DNA of 64,000 nucleotides. Origin: Bradyrhizobium amphicarpaeae. GTDB lineage: Bacteria > Pseudomonadota > Alphaproteobacteria > Rhizobiales > Xanthobacteraceae. Positions 53,570 to 62,162 of the stretch are shown here, one piece after another. The stretch is taken from contig NZ_CP029426.2 in assembly GCF_002266435.3 (NCBI RefSeq), forward strand, positions 1,828,001-1,892,000. Reading direction: 5' to 3'. The position numbers and the translations under genes are program-made. The first letter of the stretch is position 1; every line of letters begins with the position of its first letter. The notes under the pieces are model-generated. The model had not been told where the DNA came from. It did no database searches and saw nothing but the letters and a program-made list of their open reading frames with translations.

Positions 53570-54454
53570 ATGCCGGCGTTGATTGAAGAAGGACGGGCGA
53601 AGGTCAATCTCAGCCTTCGCGTCGTCGGCCGTCGTGCCGACGGCTATCATGATCTCGAAAGTGTGGTCGCGTTTGCAGACTGCGCCGATCGGCTCACCTT
53701 GGAGCCGGGCGGCGAGCTGAAGCTCACCACCACCGGACCGCTTGCCGCGGCTTGCGGCGATACCGCGGACAATCTCGTTTTCAAGGCGGCCAAGCTTCTG
53801 ACTGACGCGGTGCCGAACCTGAAGCTCGGCGCCTTCGCGCTCGACAAGGTGCTGCCGGTTGCCGCCGGCATCGGCGGCGGCTCGGCCGATGCCGCGGCGG
53901 CGCTGCGGCTCCTGGCGCGTCTCAACAATCTGGCGCTCGACGATCCGCGCCTGCAGAAGGTCGCGCTCGCGACCGGCGCCGACGTGCCGGTGTGCCTGTT
54001 CTCGCGCGCCTGCGACATGACCGGCGTCGGCGAGCAGCTACTGCCGCTCGCCCTGCCGAGCATGCCATGCGTGATGGTCAATCCGCGCGTGCCTGTGGCC
54101 ACCAAGGATGTTTTCCAGGAGCTGGGCCTGCGCAACGGCGAGCTCCTGGTCGGCGCCACCTCGGTCCTCCGAGCTCCGGCCTGGCCGGAGGAGGGCGGGT
54201 CGATCGCCGATTGGGTCGAGGTTCTCGAAACCGTCGCCAACGATCTCGAAGAGCCCGCGCTGCGCATCGAGCCCGTGATCGGCGAGGTGCTGGAGGCCTT
54301 GCGTGGTTCCGCCGGCGTCAAGCTCGCCCGCATGTCCGGCTCGGGCGCGACGTGCTTTGCGATCTACGGCTCGCCCGCCGATACGCATGCCGCGGCCGAA
54401 AAGATCCGGCGCGACCATCCCGGCTGGTGGGTGCATGCGGCGACGTTGAGCTAG
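53570..54454 (+). CDS. ispE: 4-diphosphocytidyl-2-C-methyl-D-erythritol kinase
   Basis: The 294-residue GHMP kinase phosphorylates CDP-methylerythritol in the MEP route to isoprenoids. Conserved parts are EEGRAKVNLSLRVVGRRADGYHDLES, the ATP loop VLPVAAGIGGGSADAAAALR, ATGADVPVCLF, and ARMSGSGATCFAIYG near the C-terminus. ATG 53570 was chosen; a GTG three codons earlier is close to a poly-G ribosome site. It lies 28 bp behind the TPR gene. Complete and typical in length. Confidence 0.95.
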   Translation: MPALIEEGRAKVNLSLRVVGRRADGYHDLESVVAFADCADRLTLEPGGELKLTTTGPLAAACGDTADNLVFKAAKLLTDAVPNLKLGAFALDKVLPVAAGIGGGSADAAAALRLLARLNNLALDDPRLQKVALATGADVPVCLFSRACDMTGVGEQLLPLALPSMPCVMVNPRVPVATKDVFQELGLRNGELLVGATSVLRAPAWPEEGGSIADWVEVLETVANDLEEPALRIEPVIGEVLEALRGSAGVKLARMSGSGATCFAIYGSPADTHAAAEKIRRDHPGWWVHAATLS

Positions 54455-54479
54455 CCAGGCATTTCACCAAAGATGCTGC

Positions 54480-54572
54480 CGTAGGGTGAGCAAAGGTGCG
54501 AAGCGCCGTGCCCACGATCTTTCCGATACGGCGACAGGTGCGTTGGCACGCTTCGCTTTGCCCACCCTACGG
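54480..54572. repeat. Dispersed palindromic repeat (GTAGGGTGGGCAAAG type)
   Basis: CGTAGGGTGAGCAAAGG and CGCTTTGCCCACCCTACGG are the arms around a CGTGCCCACGATCTTT core. It belongs to the same family as 34173-34264 and 61961-62047. A second inverted stretch (GCCCGGATGAGCG...CATGCGGGC) follows to about 54655. Confidence 0.85.
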
Positions 54573-54666
54573 CAGCGCCGTAGCCCGGATGAGCGAAGCG
54601 ATATCCGGGATTCTTGCTTGTGGCGTCCCGCATGTCGCTGTGCTCATGCGGGCTACTGCAGCGAGG

Positions 54667-55542
54667 CTAGCAGCTTTCTTCGTCGAGCCCCAAGAACCGC
54701 CGGATCTCACCCAGTACCTCCTGCGGCTTGTCGTGCTGCAGCCAGTGCCCCGCGCCTGAGATGGTCTCGATGCGCGCGTTCTGGAAATAACGCTCAAGCC
54801 CCGCTGCTCTGGCACCGGCGAGAAAGCTTTCGCCGGCGTTGAGCAGCAGCGTCGGGCAGGTGATGCGCGACCACAGCGCGACGTGATCGTCCGGCCAGAG
54901 CCGGTGCGGCGCCGAGACGCGCTGATAGGGATCGAACTTCCAGCTATAGGTGCCGTCCTCGTTCTGCCGCGCGCCGTGCGTGGCGAGATGCAGCGCGAGG
55001 TCGCGGGACAGGCGCTTGTTGTGCAGCATCATCTGTGCAGCCGCCTCATCGAGGGTCGCATAGCGGCGCGGCGTGCGGTCGTGCAGCTTGTCGAGCTGGG
55101 TCACCCATTTGCCCATGCGCTCATGCGCCAGCGGCTTCGGCGTGTCCGGCAGCATGGTCACGCCGTCGAGCACGACCAGCTTCGAGACCTGCTCGGGGAA
55201 TGCGCCCGAGAAGATCAGGCTCACCATGCCGCCCATGGAATGGCCGATCAGCGTGACCTCGGGCGCTGCGATGGTGCGGAGGAGCTGGGTGAGATCGTAG
55301 ACATATTCGGTCAAGGCATAGCTGCCGCCGCGAGTCCATTCGGAATCGCCGTGGCCGCGCAAATCGGGCGCGACCACGTGAAAATGCGGCTGCAGCGATT
55401 GGGCGATGACGTCCCAGCTCCGGCAGTGGTCGCGGCCGCCATGGACCAGGATCAGAGGCGGCGCGCTTTCATTGCCCCAATCGGCGTAATGCAGCCGCAG
55501 TCCGTGCGACTCGTAAAACCGGCTTTGCGGAGCGCTATCCAT
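54667..55542 (-). CDS. Alpha/beta hydrolase
   Basis: The 291-residue protein has an alpha/beta-hydrolase core: LILVHGGRDHCRSW (oxyanion region), VVAPDLRGHGDSEW, the nucleophile elbow LIGHSMGGMVS with Ser near 98, and a likely base His in ISGAGHWLQHDKP. The cap region spans about 140-205. The substrate is unknown; the family includes esterases, haloperoxidases and epoxide hydrolases. Its start overlaps the LysE gene stop by 8 bp, so the two are co-transcribed. Confidence 0.9.
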   Translation of the reverse strand: MDSAPQSRFYESHGLRLHYADWGNESAPPLILVHGGRDHCRSWDVIAQSLQPHFHVVAPDLRGHGDSEWTRGGSYALTEYVYDLTQLLRTIAAPEVTLIGHSMGGMVSLIFSGAFPEQVSKLVVLDGVTMLPDTPKPLAHERMGKWVTQLDKLHDRTPRRYATLDEAAAQMMLHNKRLSRDLALHLATHGARQNEDGTYSWKFDPYQRVSAPHRLWPDDHVALWSRITCPTLLLNAGESFLAGARAAGLERYFQNARIETISGAGHWLQHDKPQEVLGEIRRFLGLDEESC

Positions 55543-56167
55543 TCGCGGGCCGCCGCACCAGTGCCAGCGACAGGCCGAGGCCCGCGATGAAGACGCCGGA
55601 GCCCTGCGTGAGACGCCGCATCAGGTGCGGCCGCCCAATCAGCTGCGCGCGTGTTGCGGACGCCATCAGCACCACGACGATATCGGCGAGCGTGTTCAAT
55701 GCCACCGAGATCGCACCCAACATGATGAATTGCAGCGTGGGGTTCGATCCCGCGGGATCGAGGAATTGCGGAATGAAGGCGAGGAAGAACGCGGCGGTCT
55801 TCGGGTTCAGCGCCTCGACCAGCACGCCGTCGCGGAACGCGCGCGTGTCACCGGCCGGCTCGCTTTCCAGCGACAGTTCGCGGCCAGCCCCACGAAAAGT
55901 CTTGATGCCGAGCCAGACCAGATAGAGCGCGCCGACGAATTTGACGGCGCCGAACAATTCGGCGCTGGCGAGGATGATTGCGGAGATGCCGAGGCTGCCG
56001 GCGGTGACATGAACCAGCCCGCCCAACGCCGTGCCCGCGGTCGATGCGAAACCGCTGACGCGTCCTTCCGACAAGGTCCGTGCCGCGACGTAGAAGATGC
56101 CGGGGCCCGGAACGGCGGCGATGAGACAGGCCGCGGCGAGGAATAGCCAGAAATTGGTTTCGATCAT
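55535..56167 (-). CDS. LysE-family exporter
   Basis: This 210-residue protein has about six hydrophobic helices and the LysE/RhtB hallmarks: AAVPGPGIFYVAARTLSEGRVSGFASTAG near the N-terminus and VEALNPKTAAFFLAFIPQFLDP (about residues 115-135). LysE-family members export amino acids or their analogues. The exported compound is unknown. It overlaps the alpha/beta hydrolase gene, so an export-plus-hydrolysis function is possible. Confidence 0.92.
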   Translation of the reverse strand: MIETNFWLFLAAACLIAAVPGPGIFYVAARTLSEGRVSGFASTAGTALGGLVHVTAGSLGISAIILASAELFGAVKFVGALYLVWLGIKTFRGAGRELSLESEPAGDTRAFRDGVLVEALNPKTAAFFLAFIPQFLDPAGSNPTLQFIMLGAISVALNTLADIVVVLMASATRAQLIGRPHLMRRLTQGSGVFIAGLGLSLALVRRPANG

Positions 56168-56227
56168 CCTTTTCTCGTAGCGCAGCGCGCCGCGATTGCA
56201 AGTCTTCTGGCGCGAGGGGCCCGTCGT

Positions 56228-57490
56228 TCAATCCATGCGGCGGAAGATCACGCTGGCATTTACCCCGCCGAAGCCGAAACCGTTGGAGATCGCGTGTTGC
56301 ATCGGCATCGGCCGCGCACTGCCGGCGATGATGTCGATGCCTTCAGCGCCCGCATCGGGGTTTTCGAGGTTGAGCGTCGGCGGCGCGATCTGGTCGCGCA
56401 AAGCGAGCACGGTGAAGATCGCCTCGAGGCCGCCGGCGGCGCCGAGCAGATGGCCGGTGGCCGATTTGGTCGCGCTGACGGCGATGCCGCGGTTGCGGCC
56501 GAACAGCGCGGCGATGGCGCCGAGTTCGCTCTCGTCGCCGGCCGGCGTCGAAGTCGCATGGGCGTTCAGGTGTTGCAAATCCGCGGGCGCCAGGCTCGCC
56601 TGCCGGAGCGCGATCTCCATCGCGCGGCGCGCGCCGTCGCCGTCGGGCGGACCTGATGTCATGTGGTAGGCGTCGGCCGTCGTGCCGTATCCGATCACTT
56701 CCGCGATCGGCGTGGCGCCGCGCGCGAGTGTATGTTCGAGCTCCTCGATCACGAGAATGCCGGCGCCTTCGCCCATCACGAAGCCGTCGCGGTCCCGATC
56801 GAACGGGCGCGAGGCCCGTGCGGGCTCTTCGTTGAAACCGCTCGACAATGCGCGCGCCGCCGCAAAGCCGCCGAGGCTGACGATGTCGATGCAGGCCTCC
56901 GCACCGCCGCAGATCGCGATGTCGACTTCGCCCGCACGGATCATGCGCGCGGCATCGCCGATCGCCTGGACGCCGGCGGCGCACGCCGTGACCGGCGTTC
57001 CCAGTGCGCCCTTGTAGCCGTATTTGATCGAGACGTGGCCGGCGGCGAGGTTGGCGAGAAACGAGGGTATCGTGAACGGCGAGAGCCGGCGCACGCCGCG
57101 CTGCTCGGTAATGCGCACCGCCTCCGCCATCGCCGGGAAACCGCCGACGCCGGAGGCGATGATCGTCGCGGTGCGCTCCAGCGCGGCGGCGTCCTGCGGC
57201 GTCCATTTGGCCTGTGCGATCGCCTCGGCGGCCGCAAGCAGCGCGAACAGGATGAAGCGATCCATCTTGCGCTGGTCTTTTGTTGGAGCTGCCTGTGCAG
57301 GGTCGAAGCCGCCCTCTGCATCGTCGGTCTTGTCGGGCACGAGTCCGGCAATGCGCGCCGGAAGAACTTGCGCCCATTCGGGCAGGGGGCGCAGTCCGCT
57401 GTGGCCGGCGAGCAGCCGGAGCCAGGAGGTTTCGACACCGCAGCCGAGCGGCGACACCGCTCCCATGCCTGTTACGACGATACGACGCAT
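56228..57490 (-). CDS. fabF: Beta-ketoacyl-ACP synthase II (FabF type)
   Basis: The 420-residue thiolase-fold enzyme elongates acyl-ACP with malonyl-ACP. The catalytic Cys170 sits in TACAAGVQAIGDAA, with His311 in NAHATSTPAGDESE, Lys342 in SATKSATGHLLGAAGG and His347. All key residues are intact. It directly follows an HxlR-type regulator gene (1 bp gap), and no acpP or fabG lies beside it, so it is probably a secondary, separately regulated KAS II rather than the main one of fatty acid synthesis. Confidence 0.93.
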   Translation of the reverse strand: MRRIVVTGMGAVSPLGCGVETSWLRLLAGHSGLRPLPEWAQVLPARIAGLVPDKTDDAEGGFDPAQAAPTKDQRKMDRFILFALLAAAEAIAQAKWTPQDAAALERTATIIASGVGGFPAMAEAVRITEQRGVRRLSPFTIPSFLANLAAGHVSIKYGYKGALGTPVTACAAGVQAIGDAARMIRAGEVDIAICGGAEACIDIVSLGGFAAARALSSGFNEEPARASRPFDRDRDGFVMGEGAGILVIEELEHTLARGATPIAEVIGYGTTADAYHMTSGPPDGDGARRAMEIALRQASLAPADLQHLNAHATSTPAGDESELGAIAALFGRNRGIAVSATKSATGHLLGAAGGLEAIFTVLALRDQIAPPTLNLENPDAGAEGIDIIAGSARPMPMQHAISNGFGFGGVNASVIFRRMD

Positions 57491-57491
57491 G

Positions 57492-58007
57492 TCAGTCTCC
57501 AGCCGGCGCGACGGCCGGGTTCATGGCCTTGAGCGAAGCGAGCCGCTTGCGCATGCCGCTGCTGGCGCGGGGGCCGGGAATGGCGACCGTGTTCGCGAGC
57601 GTGATCGGTTGCATGTCGGCGGCATCGACCACGACGGGATGACACGGTCGAGCGCTGCTCCGCTTCGCCAGCACGATGGATTCACCCTTGGGCGCGAGAT
57701 GCTTGTTGCCCCAGGCGAGCAGCGTAGCGATCACCGGGAAGAAATCGCGCGCCTTGTCGGTCAGAACATATTCGTAACGCGGCGGCCGCTCCTGATAGCG
57801 GCGGCGCACGAACATGCCTGATGCGGTGAGATGGGCGAGCCGACGCGACAGGATGTTGGGTGCGATCCCGAGGCTTTGCGAGAACTCGTCGAACTTCGTC
57901 GCACCCTGAAACGCATCCCGCAGGATCAGGATGCTCCACCATTCGCCGACCGTTTCCACCGCGCGGCCGACCGGGCATTCCAGGATCGAAGGGGATTTCG
58001 GCTGCAT
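57492..58007 (-). CDS. HxlR-family transcriptional regulator
   Basis: The 171-residue protein has the HxlR winged helix: CPVGRAVETVGEWWSILILRDAFQGATKFDEFSQSLGIAPNILSRRLAHLTASGMFVRRRYQERPPRYEYVLT is the family pattern, read in parts, followed by a short C-terminal tail of about 60 residues that is not typical. A Cys at the start (ECPVGR) is conserved in redox-sensing members. A 17-bp perfect palindrome lies 20 bp upstream of the ATG. It is the first gene before fabF and probably controls it. Confidence 0.9.
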   Translation of the reverse strand: MQPKSPSILECPVGRAVETVGEWWSILILRDAFQGATKFDEFSQSLGIAPNILSRRLAHLTASGMFVRRRYQERPPRYEYVLTDKARDFFPVIATLLAWGNKHLAPKGESIVLAKRSSARPCHPVVVDAADMQPITLANTVAIPGPRASSGMRKRLASLKAMNPAVAPAGD

Positions 58008-58027
58008 GACGGGAAAGTAAACTAGTG

Positions 58028-58044
58028 ACTTGCAAAAAGCAAGT
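58028..58044. promoter_or_regulatory. Perfect palindrome, probable HxlR operator
   Basis: ACTTGC and GCAAGT flank AAAAA with perfect symmetry. The site starts 21 bp before the HxlR start codon, where a dimer of the regulator could bind to control itself and fabF. Confidence 0.55.
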
Positions 58045-58129
58045 AACCCAAGCTGTGACCGGAGCGAGTGGAGGATGCGATAAGAATACGCCGGCTGGGC
58101 GAATGGGGAGGACGGTATGGCGCCGGATA

Positions 58130-58356
58130 GCACTCTCGTGCCCCGGACGCGCAGCAGCGTTTCACGCTGCAGCGTGTCCGGGACATGAGAGGGACTGGCG
58201 CTGTTGTATCTTGCTCCGTCATTGCGAGCGGAGCGAAGCAATCCAGGCTGTTTCCGCGGAGGGAGTCTGGATTGCGTCGTTACGCCCGCAATGACGAGCT
58301 GGAGACAGTCGGGACCAAAATCACGGCTGTCGTCCCGGCGTTCGCCGGGACGATAC
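58130..58356. repeat. Cluster of palindromic intergenic repeats
   Basis: Three hairpin-forming units follow one another: GTGCCCCGGACGCGCAGCAG...GTGTCCGGGACAT (about 58138-58190), CATTGCGAGCGGAGCGAAGC...GCCCGCAATGACG (about 58218-58297) and GTCCCGGCGTTCGCCGGGAC (about 58334-58354). The gap between the HxlR and prenyl-synthetase genes otherwise holds no gene. Confidence 0.7.
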
Positions 58357-58393
58357 CGATGGTGTCGCGAGTACTTGTGCCTAGACGCAGGGC

Positions 58394-59401
58394 CTAATGC
58401 GACCGCGCCAGACAGAACGCCACCACCTGCTCCAGCGCGCTCTTCATCGGCGAGGAGGGGAACAGCGCCAGCGCATCCACCGCCATGGCGCCGTAGTGCT
58501 GGGCGCGGCTCAGCGTATCCTCAAGCGCGCGGTGCTTGTTCATCAGGCCGATGGCGTGGTCGAGGTCGCTATCGCCGATCTCGCCGCGCTCCAGCGCCTT
58601 GATCCAGAACGCGCGCTCGGTATCGTTGCCGCGGCGGAAGGCGAGCACCACGGGCAGCGTGATCTTGCCCTCGCGGAAATCGTCGCCGGTGTTCTTGCCG
58701 AGCTTGGCGCTCTTGCCGCCATAGTCCAGCACGTCGTCGACGAGCTGAAAGGCGATGCCGAGATTCATGCCGACCGAGCGGCAGGCGGTCTGCTCGGCCT
58801 TCGGGCGGTTGGCGATGACGGGACCGACCTCGCAGGCGGCTGCGAACAGCTCGGCGGTCTTGCCGCGGATCACGGCGAGATATTCGTCCTCGGTGGTCGC
58901 GGTGTTCTTGGCGGCGGCGAGTTGCATCACCTCGCCCTCGGCGATGGTGGCGGCGGCCGCGGAGAGGATGTCGAGCGCACGGAGCGAGCCGACCTCGACC
59001 ATCATGCGGAAGGCCTGGCCGAGCAGGAAGTCGCCGACCAGCACGCTCGCCTCGTTGCCCCAGAGCATCCGGGCCGACAGCTTGCCGCGCCGCAGCTCGC
59101 TCTCGTCGACGACGTCGTCGTGCAGCAGCGTGGCGGTATGCATGAACTCGACGGACGCGGCGAGCTTGATATGGCCGTCGCCGCTGTAGCCGGCGAGGTT
59201 GGCCATGGCGAGCGTCAGCATCGGCCGGAGCCGCTTGCCGCCGGAGGAGATGAGGTGGTTGGCGACTTCCGGGATCATGGTCACGTCCGAACCGGTCCGC
59301 GACAGGATCGTGGCGTTGACGCGCTCCATGTCAGGGGCGACAAGGGCAACCAGCTCTTCGATCGACGCGCCGGGAGTTTCGAAAGGTACGATGACGGCCA
59401 C
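58394..59401 (-). CDS. ispB: Polyprenyl diphosphate synthase (octaprenyl type)
   Basis: The 335-residue enzyme condenses isopentenyl units to a long chain, probably for ubiquinone. Both aspartate-rich motifs are present: LLHDDVVDESELRRG (first DDxxD, about residues 92-106) and FQLVDDVLDYGG (second). The chain-length region before the first motif lacks bulky residues, agreeing with long products. I chose GTG 59401 with GGAG 6 bases upstream; a TTG at 59413 is four codons longer. Divergent from the DUF2007 gene. Confidence 0.9.
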   Translation of the reverse strand: MAVIVPFETPGASIEELVALVAPDMERVNATILSRTGSDVTMIPEVANHLISSGGKRLRPMLTLAMANLAGYSGDGHIKLAASVEFMHTATLLHDDVVDESELRRGKLSARMLWGNEASVLVGDFLLGQAFRMMVEVGSLRALDILSAAAATIAEGEVMQLAAAKNTATTEDEYLAVIRGKTAELFAAACEVGPVIANRPKAEQTACRSVGMNLGIAFQLVDDVLDYGGKSAKLGKNTGDDFREGKITLPVVLAFRRGNDTERAFWIKALERGEIGDSDLDHAIGLMNKHRALEDTLSRAQHYGAMAVDALALFPSSPMKSALEQVVAFCLARSH

Positions 59402-59536
59402 GCCGGTCTCCAATATTTGCCCCGGAGGGGCTATTCTGACGGAAAGACAATAGAAACTGGCGGCGGATGCGGCAAGGCCCGCGGAATCATTGACATTTGC
59501 CGCTTTTGCCCCCTTTCAGGCAAGGAAACCTGCGTT

Positions 59537-59764
59537 TTGCGTGAACTGGTTCGGACCAACGATATAGTGCTGGTGTCGGCGATCGGCGCGCTGCTCGACG
59601 GCGCCAATATCCATCATCTGGTGCTGGACCAGAACATGAGCATCATCGAGGGCTCGCTGGGCATTTTGCCGCGGCGGATCCTGGTTCATGAGGAGGACGC
59701 CCAGGAGGCGCGGGCGCTCCTCATCGAAGCCGGCCTCAGTCATGAACTGCGCTGCGATGAGTGA
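59537..59764 (+). CDS. DUF2007 domain small protein
   Basis: The 75-residue protein matches DUF2007: RELVRTNDIVLVSAIGALL, then LDQNMSIIEGSLGILPRRILVHEEDAQEARALL. The domain is thought to bind signals or proteins, but its role is unclear. The most likely start is TTG 59537, preceded by AAGGAAA, since no ATG begins at the right place. Its stop overlaps the start of the TrmN6-like gene, so the two are coupled. Confidence 0.8.
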   Translation: MRELVRTNDIVLVSAIGALLDGANIHHLVLDQNMSIIEGSLGILPRRILVHEEDAQEARALLIEAGLSHELRCDE

Positions 59765-60521
59765 GGCCGCGCATATTACCGAGGACGCCTTTCTCGGCGG
59801 GCAGTTGCGCCTGAGGCAGAAGCGCAGCGGCCACAGAGCCGGGCACGACGCCATCCTGCTTGCGGCGGCGACCGAGGCCCGCCCCGGGGACCGCGTGGTC
59901 GATTTCGGCGCCGGCATCGGCACGGCCGGGCTGGCGCTGGCACGGCGCGTCCCTCGTATCGGGCTGAGCCTGGTCGAGATCGATCCGGAGCTGGCCGAGC
60001 TCGCGCGCGCCAATGCCGCCGCGAATGCGCTTGCCGCCGAGATCATCGTGCTCGATGTCACGGCCGAGGCCCCGGCATTTGCGGCAAACGGGCTGTCGCC
60101 CGATAGCGTCGACGTCGTGCTGATGAATCCGCCGTTCAACGACCCCGCCCGGCATCGCGGCTCGCCGGACCAGGGGCGTCACACCGCGCATGTGGCGAAG
60201 GAGGAGACTCTACATGCCTGGGTGCATGCAGCGCGGCGCATCCTCCGATCGAATGGTGTGCTGACCCTGATCTGGCGCGCAGATGGAATCGCCGAGGTCC
60301 TGGCGGCGCTGTCACGCGGCTTCGGCGGCCTCGCGATCCTGCCGGTTCACGGCGAGGCGGGGCGGCCCGCGATCCGCGTGCTGGTGCGTGCGGTCAAAGG
60401 CAGCCGGGCTCCGACGCGACTGCTGCCGGGCCTCATGCTCAACGACGAGCAAGGCGTATCCAAAAAAGAGGTGATTGAGATTCTGGAGGGGAGAGCGGCC
60501 CTGCCGCTGGTGGAACCGTGA
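59757..60521 (+). CDS. TrmN6-like adenine-N6 methyltransferase
   Basis: The 254-residue enzyme has a SAM-binding motif (VVDFGAGIGTAGLALA, about 47-62), an acidic VEIDPELAELA and the N6-methyltransferase motif NPPF at 124-127. It resembles TrmN6 (YfiC), which modifies adenine 37 of tRNA1(Val), but the target here is inferred. ATG 59757 overlaps the DUF2007 stop. A 32-residue membrane peptide is convergent downstream. Confidence 0.85.
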   Translation: MSEAAHITEDAFLGGQLRLRQKRSGHRAGHDAILLAAATEARPGDRVVDFGAGIGTAGLALARRVPRIGLSLVEIDPELAELARANAAANALAAEIIVLDVTAEAPAFAANGLSPDSVDVVLMNPPFNDPARHRGSPDQGRHTAHVAKEETLHAWVHAARRILRSNGVLTLIWRADGIAEVLAALSRGFGGLAILPVHGEAGRPAIRVLVRAVKGSRAPTRLLPGLMLNDEQGVSKKEVIEILEGRAALPLVEP

Positions 60522-60525
60522 CGGC

Positions 60526-60624
60526 TTACTGCGGAAGCGATTCCGGCCGCTGCTCTTGCGGAGACGTCAGGCGGATCGCCATGAACAGCGCACCGATCAG
60601 CAGCATCAGCAGATAGATTTTCAT
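60526..60624 (-). CDS. 32-residue small membrane protein
   Basis: The short frame encodes a 32-residue peptide beginning MKIYLLMLLIGALFMAIRL, one membrane helix, followed by a polar tail ending SLPQ. GGAGA lies 6 bases before the ATG. It is too short for usual gene calling. The good ribosome site and helix argue for a real small protein, but no homologue can be checked here. It is convergent with the TrmN6-like gene and divergent from the S49 peptidase gene. Confidence 0.55.
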   Translation of the reverse strand: MKIYLLMLLIGALFMAIRLTSPQEQRPESLPQ

Positions 60625-60735
60625 GGTGTTCTCCGCTGGCTCATTGCAGCCTCCCAACGGGAAATCTGCAAAACACGTTCCAGGCACTTCCAATGACAGT
60701 CGCGTGATAAAAAATGGTTAATCAGAGGTAACGGC

Positions 60736-61644
60736 ATGGCCGAACAATTGAACGATCGTGAGAGTTCCGGCCTGGCCGACAAGCTCATGCAATATCTGCC
60801 GGCGCGTTTCCGGCCCGGCTCGGCCGTCGTGCCGGTGGTGCGGCTCTCCGGGGTGATCGGCGCGGTGACGCCGCTGCGCCCGGGCATGACGCTCGCTGGC
60901 GTCGCCAAGGTGCTGGAGCGCGCGTTCTCGTATCGGCACGCCAAGGCGGTGGCGCTGGTGATCAACTCGCCCGGTGGCTCGCCGGTGCAGTCGCGCCAGA
61001 TCTACCTGCGCATCAAGCAGCTCGCGGCGGAGAAGAAGTTGCCTGTGCTGGTGTTCGTCGAGGACGTCGCGGCCTCCGGCGGCTACATGATCGCCTGCGC
61101 CGGCGACGAGATCATCTGCGATCCCTCCTCGATCCTCGGCTCGATCGGCGTGGTCGGCGGCAGCTTTGGTTTTCAGGAGGCGATCAAGCGGCTCGGCATC
61201 GAGCGGCGGCTCTATACCGCTGGAGAGCATAAGGCGATGCTGGATCCTTTCCTGCCGGAGAATCCGGAGGACGTCGCCAAGCTCAAGGCGATCCAGCGCG
61301 AGATCCACCAGATCTTCATTTCGCTGGTGAAGGAAAGCCGCGGTTCACGATTGAAGGCGGCCGACGACACCCTGTTCACCGGCGAGTACTGGGCCGGCGA
61401 TACGTCGGTCGCACTCGGGCTTGCCGACAGCATCGGCGATCTCCGCTCAACTCTTCGTGCCCGCTATGGCGAGAAGGTTCTCACCCCCGTGATCGCGCAG
61501 CCGAGCGGGCTGTTGTCCGGCCTTTTGGGACGCAAACCGGCCGGTGCCGGCCAGCTTTCGGCCATGGAATCAATGGCCGGCCTGCCGGATGAGCTGATCT
61601 CGGCGGTCGAGACACGGGCGATCTGGGCGAAATTCGGGTTTTAG
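60736..61644 (+). CDS. S49-family (SohB/SppA-like) peptidase
   Basis: The 302-residue serine peptidase has the ClpP-like crotonase fold of S49. The nucleophile is Ser114 in EDVAASGGYMIA and the base is Lys166 in EHKAML. The INSPGGSPVQS block forms the oxyanion region. There is no clear N-terminal membrane helix, which is unusual for SppA and closer to short bacterial members. These enzymes degrade signal peptides or membrane proteins. It lies in the conserved run of TrmN6, S49 and glyQS genes. Confidence 0.9.
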   Translation: MAEQLNDRESSGLADKLMQYLPARFRPGSAVVPVVRLSGVIGAVTPLRPGMTLAGVAKVLERAFSYRHAKAVALVINSPGGSPVQSRQIYLRIKQLAAEKKLPVLVFVEDVAASGGYMIACAGDEIICDPSSILGSIGVVGGSFGFQEAIKRLGIERRLYTAGEHKAMLDPFLPENPEDVAKLKAIQREIHQIFISLVKESRGSRLKAADDTLFTGEYWAGDTSVALGLADSIGDLRSTLRARYGEKVLTPVIAQPSGLLSGLLGRKPAGAGQLSAMESMAGLPDELISAVETRAIWAKFGF

Positions 61645-61748
61645 GCCGAGCCCTGCCGCGCCATTTGGTCCAGCCCGAGCCAATTGCGGCGCAGCCCCGG
61701 TTGCGCAACAATGTGCACGGGGGCTGAGCACTCAACGAGGATCGACCG

Positions 61749-61940
61749 ATGCCGCCGTTCGTTGCATTTGCGGGCGTGCTGGGTGGGCTTGCCGTGGTCC
61801 GCTGGGCCTACAAGACCGCTGTGAGGATCAACCAGGAGCTGGACGAGATGCGCCTGTCGCGCGTCGCCGAGGCCGCTCATATGGGGGACATCCAGACGCT
61901 GAAGCGTGACCCCGTGACCGGAGCGTATCGGCCCGGTTAG
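61749..61940 (+). CDS. Small conserved hypothetical protein
   Basis: The 63-residue product starts with a hydrophobic segment (FVAFAGVLGGLAVVRWAYKTAV), then a charged helix and a short GAYRPG end. GAGG precedes the ATG. It looks like a small membrane-attached protein. I do not recognise it beyond this. It lies between the S49 peptidase and glyQ genes, with a dispersed repeat downstream. Confidence 0.65.
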   Translation: MPPFVAFAGVLGGLAVVRWAYKTAVRINQELDEMRLSRVAEAAHMGDIQTLKRDPVTGAYRPG

Positions 61941-61960
61941 GCGCTCCGCACACCGCTGCC

Positions 61961-62047
61961 GTAGGGTGGGCAAAGGCGCTCCTGCGCCGTGCCCACCATC
62001 TCCTCGACAGCAACAGACGTGGGCACGCTTCGCTTTGCCCACCCTAA
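61961..62047. repeat. Dispersed palindromic repeat (GTAGGGTGGGCAAAG type)
   Basis: GTAGGGTGGGCAAAGGCG and CGCTTTGCCCACCCTAAGG face each other around a CGTGCCCACCATCTC core. Third copy of the element seen at 34173-34264 and 54480-54572. Confidence 0.85.
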
Positions 62048-62162
62048 GGCACCGTTCAAGGCGTGCGGTTGAGCCCGAATCCGCCCCTTTGCCTTGATTC
62101 CCACCCCCGCCGTCGATACGGTCCCGCGCGATTCAAAACCCCCGCGAGAGCCTGATCTGACG

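Noticed and set aside
51751..53607. A 618-codon open frame on the minus strand opposite the TPR gene
   Set aside because: Mirror of a well-supported signal-peptide and TPR protein; the translated product looks like an artefact of GC-rich third positions.
60713..60735. CtrA-box-like TTAATCAGAGGTAAC before the S49 peptidase
   Set aside because: Only the first half fits TTAA-N7-TTAA; the match could easily be chance.
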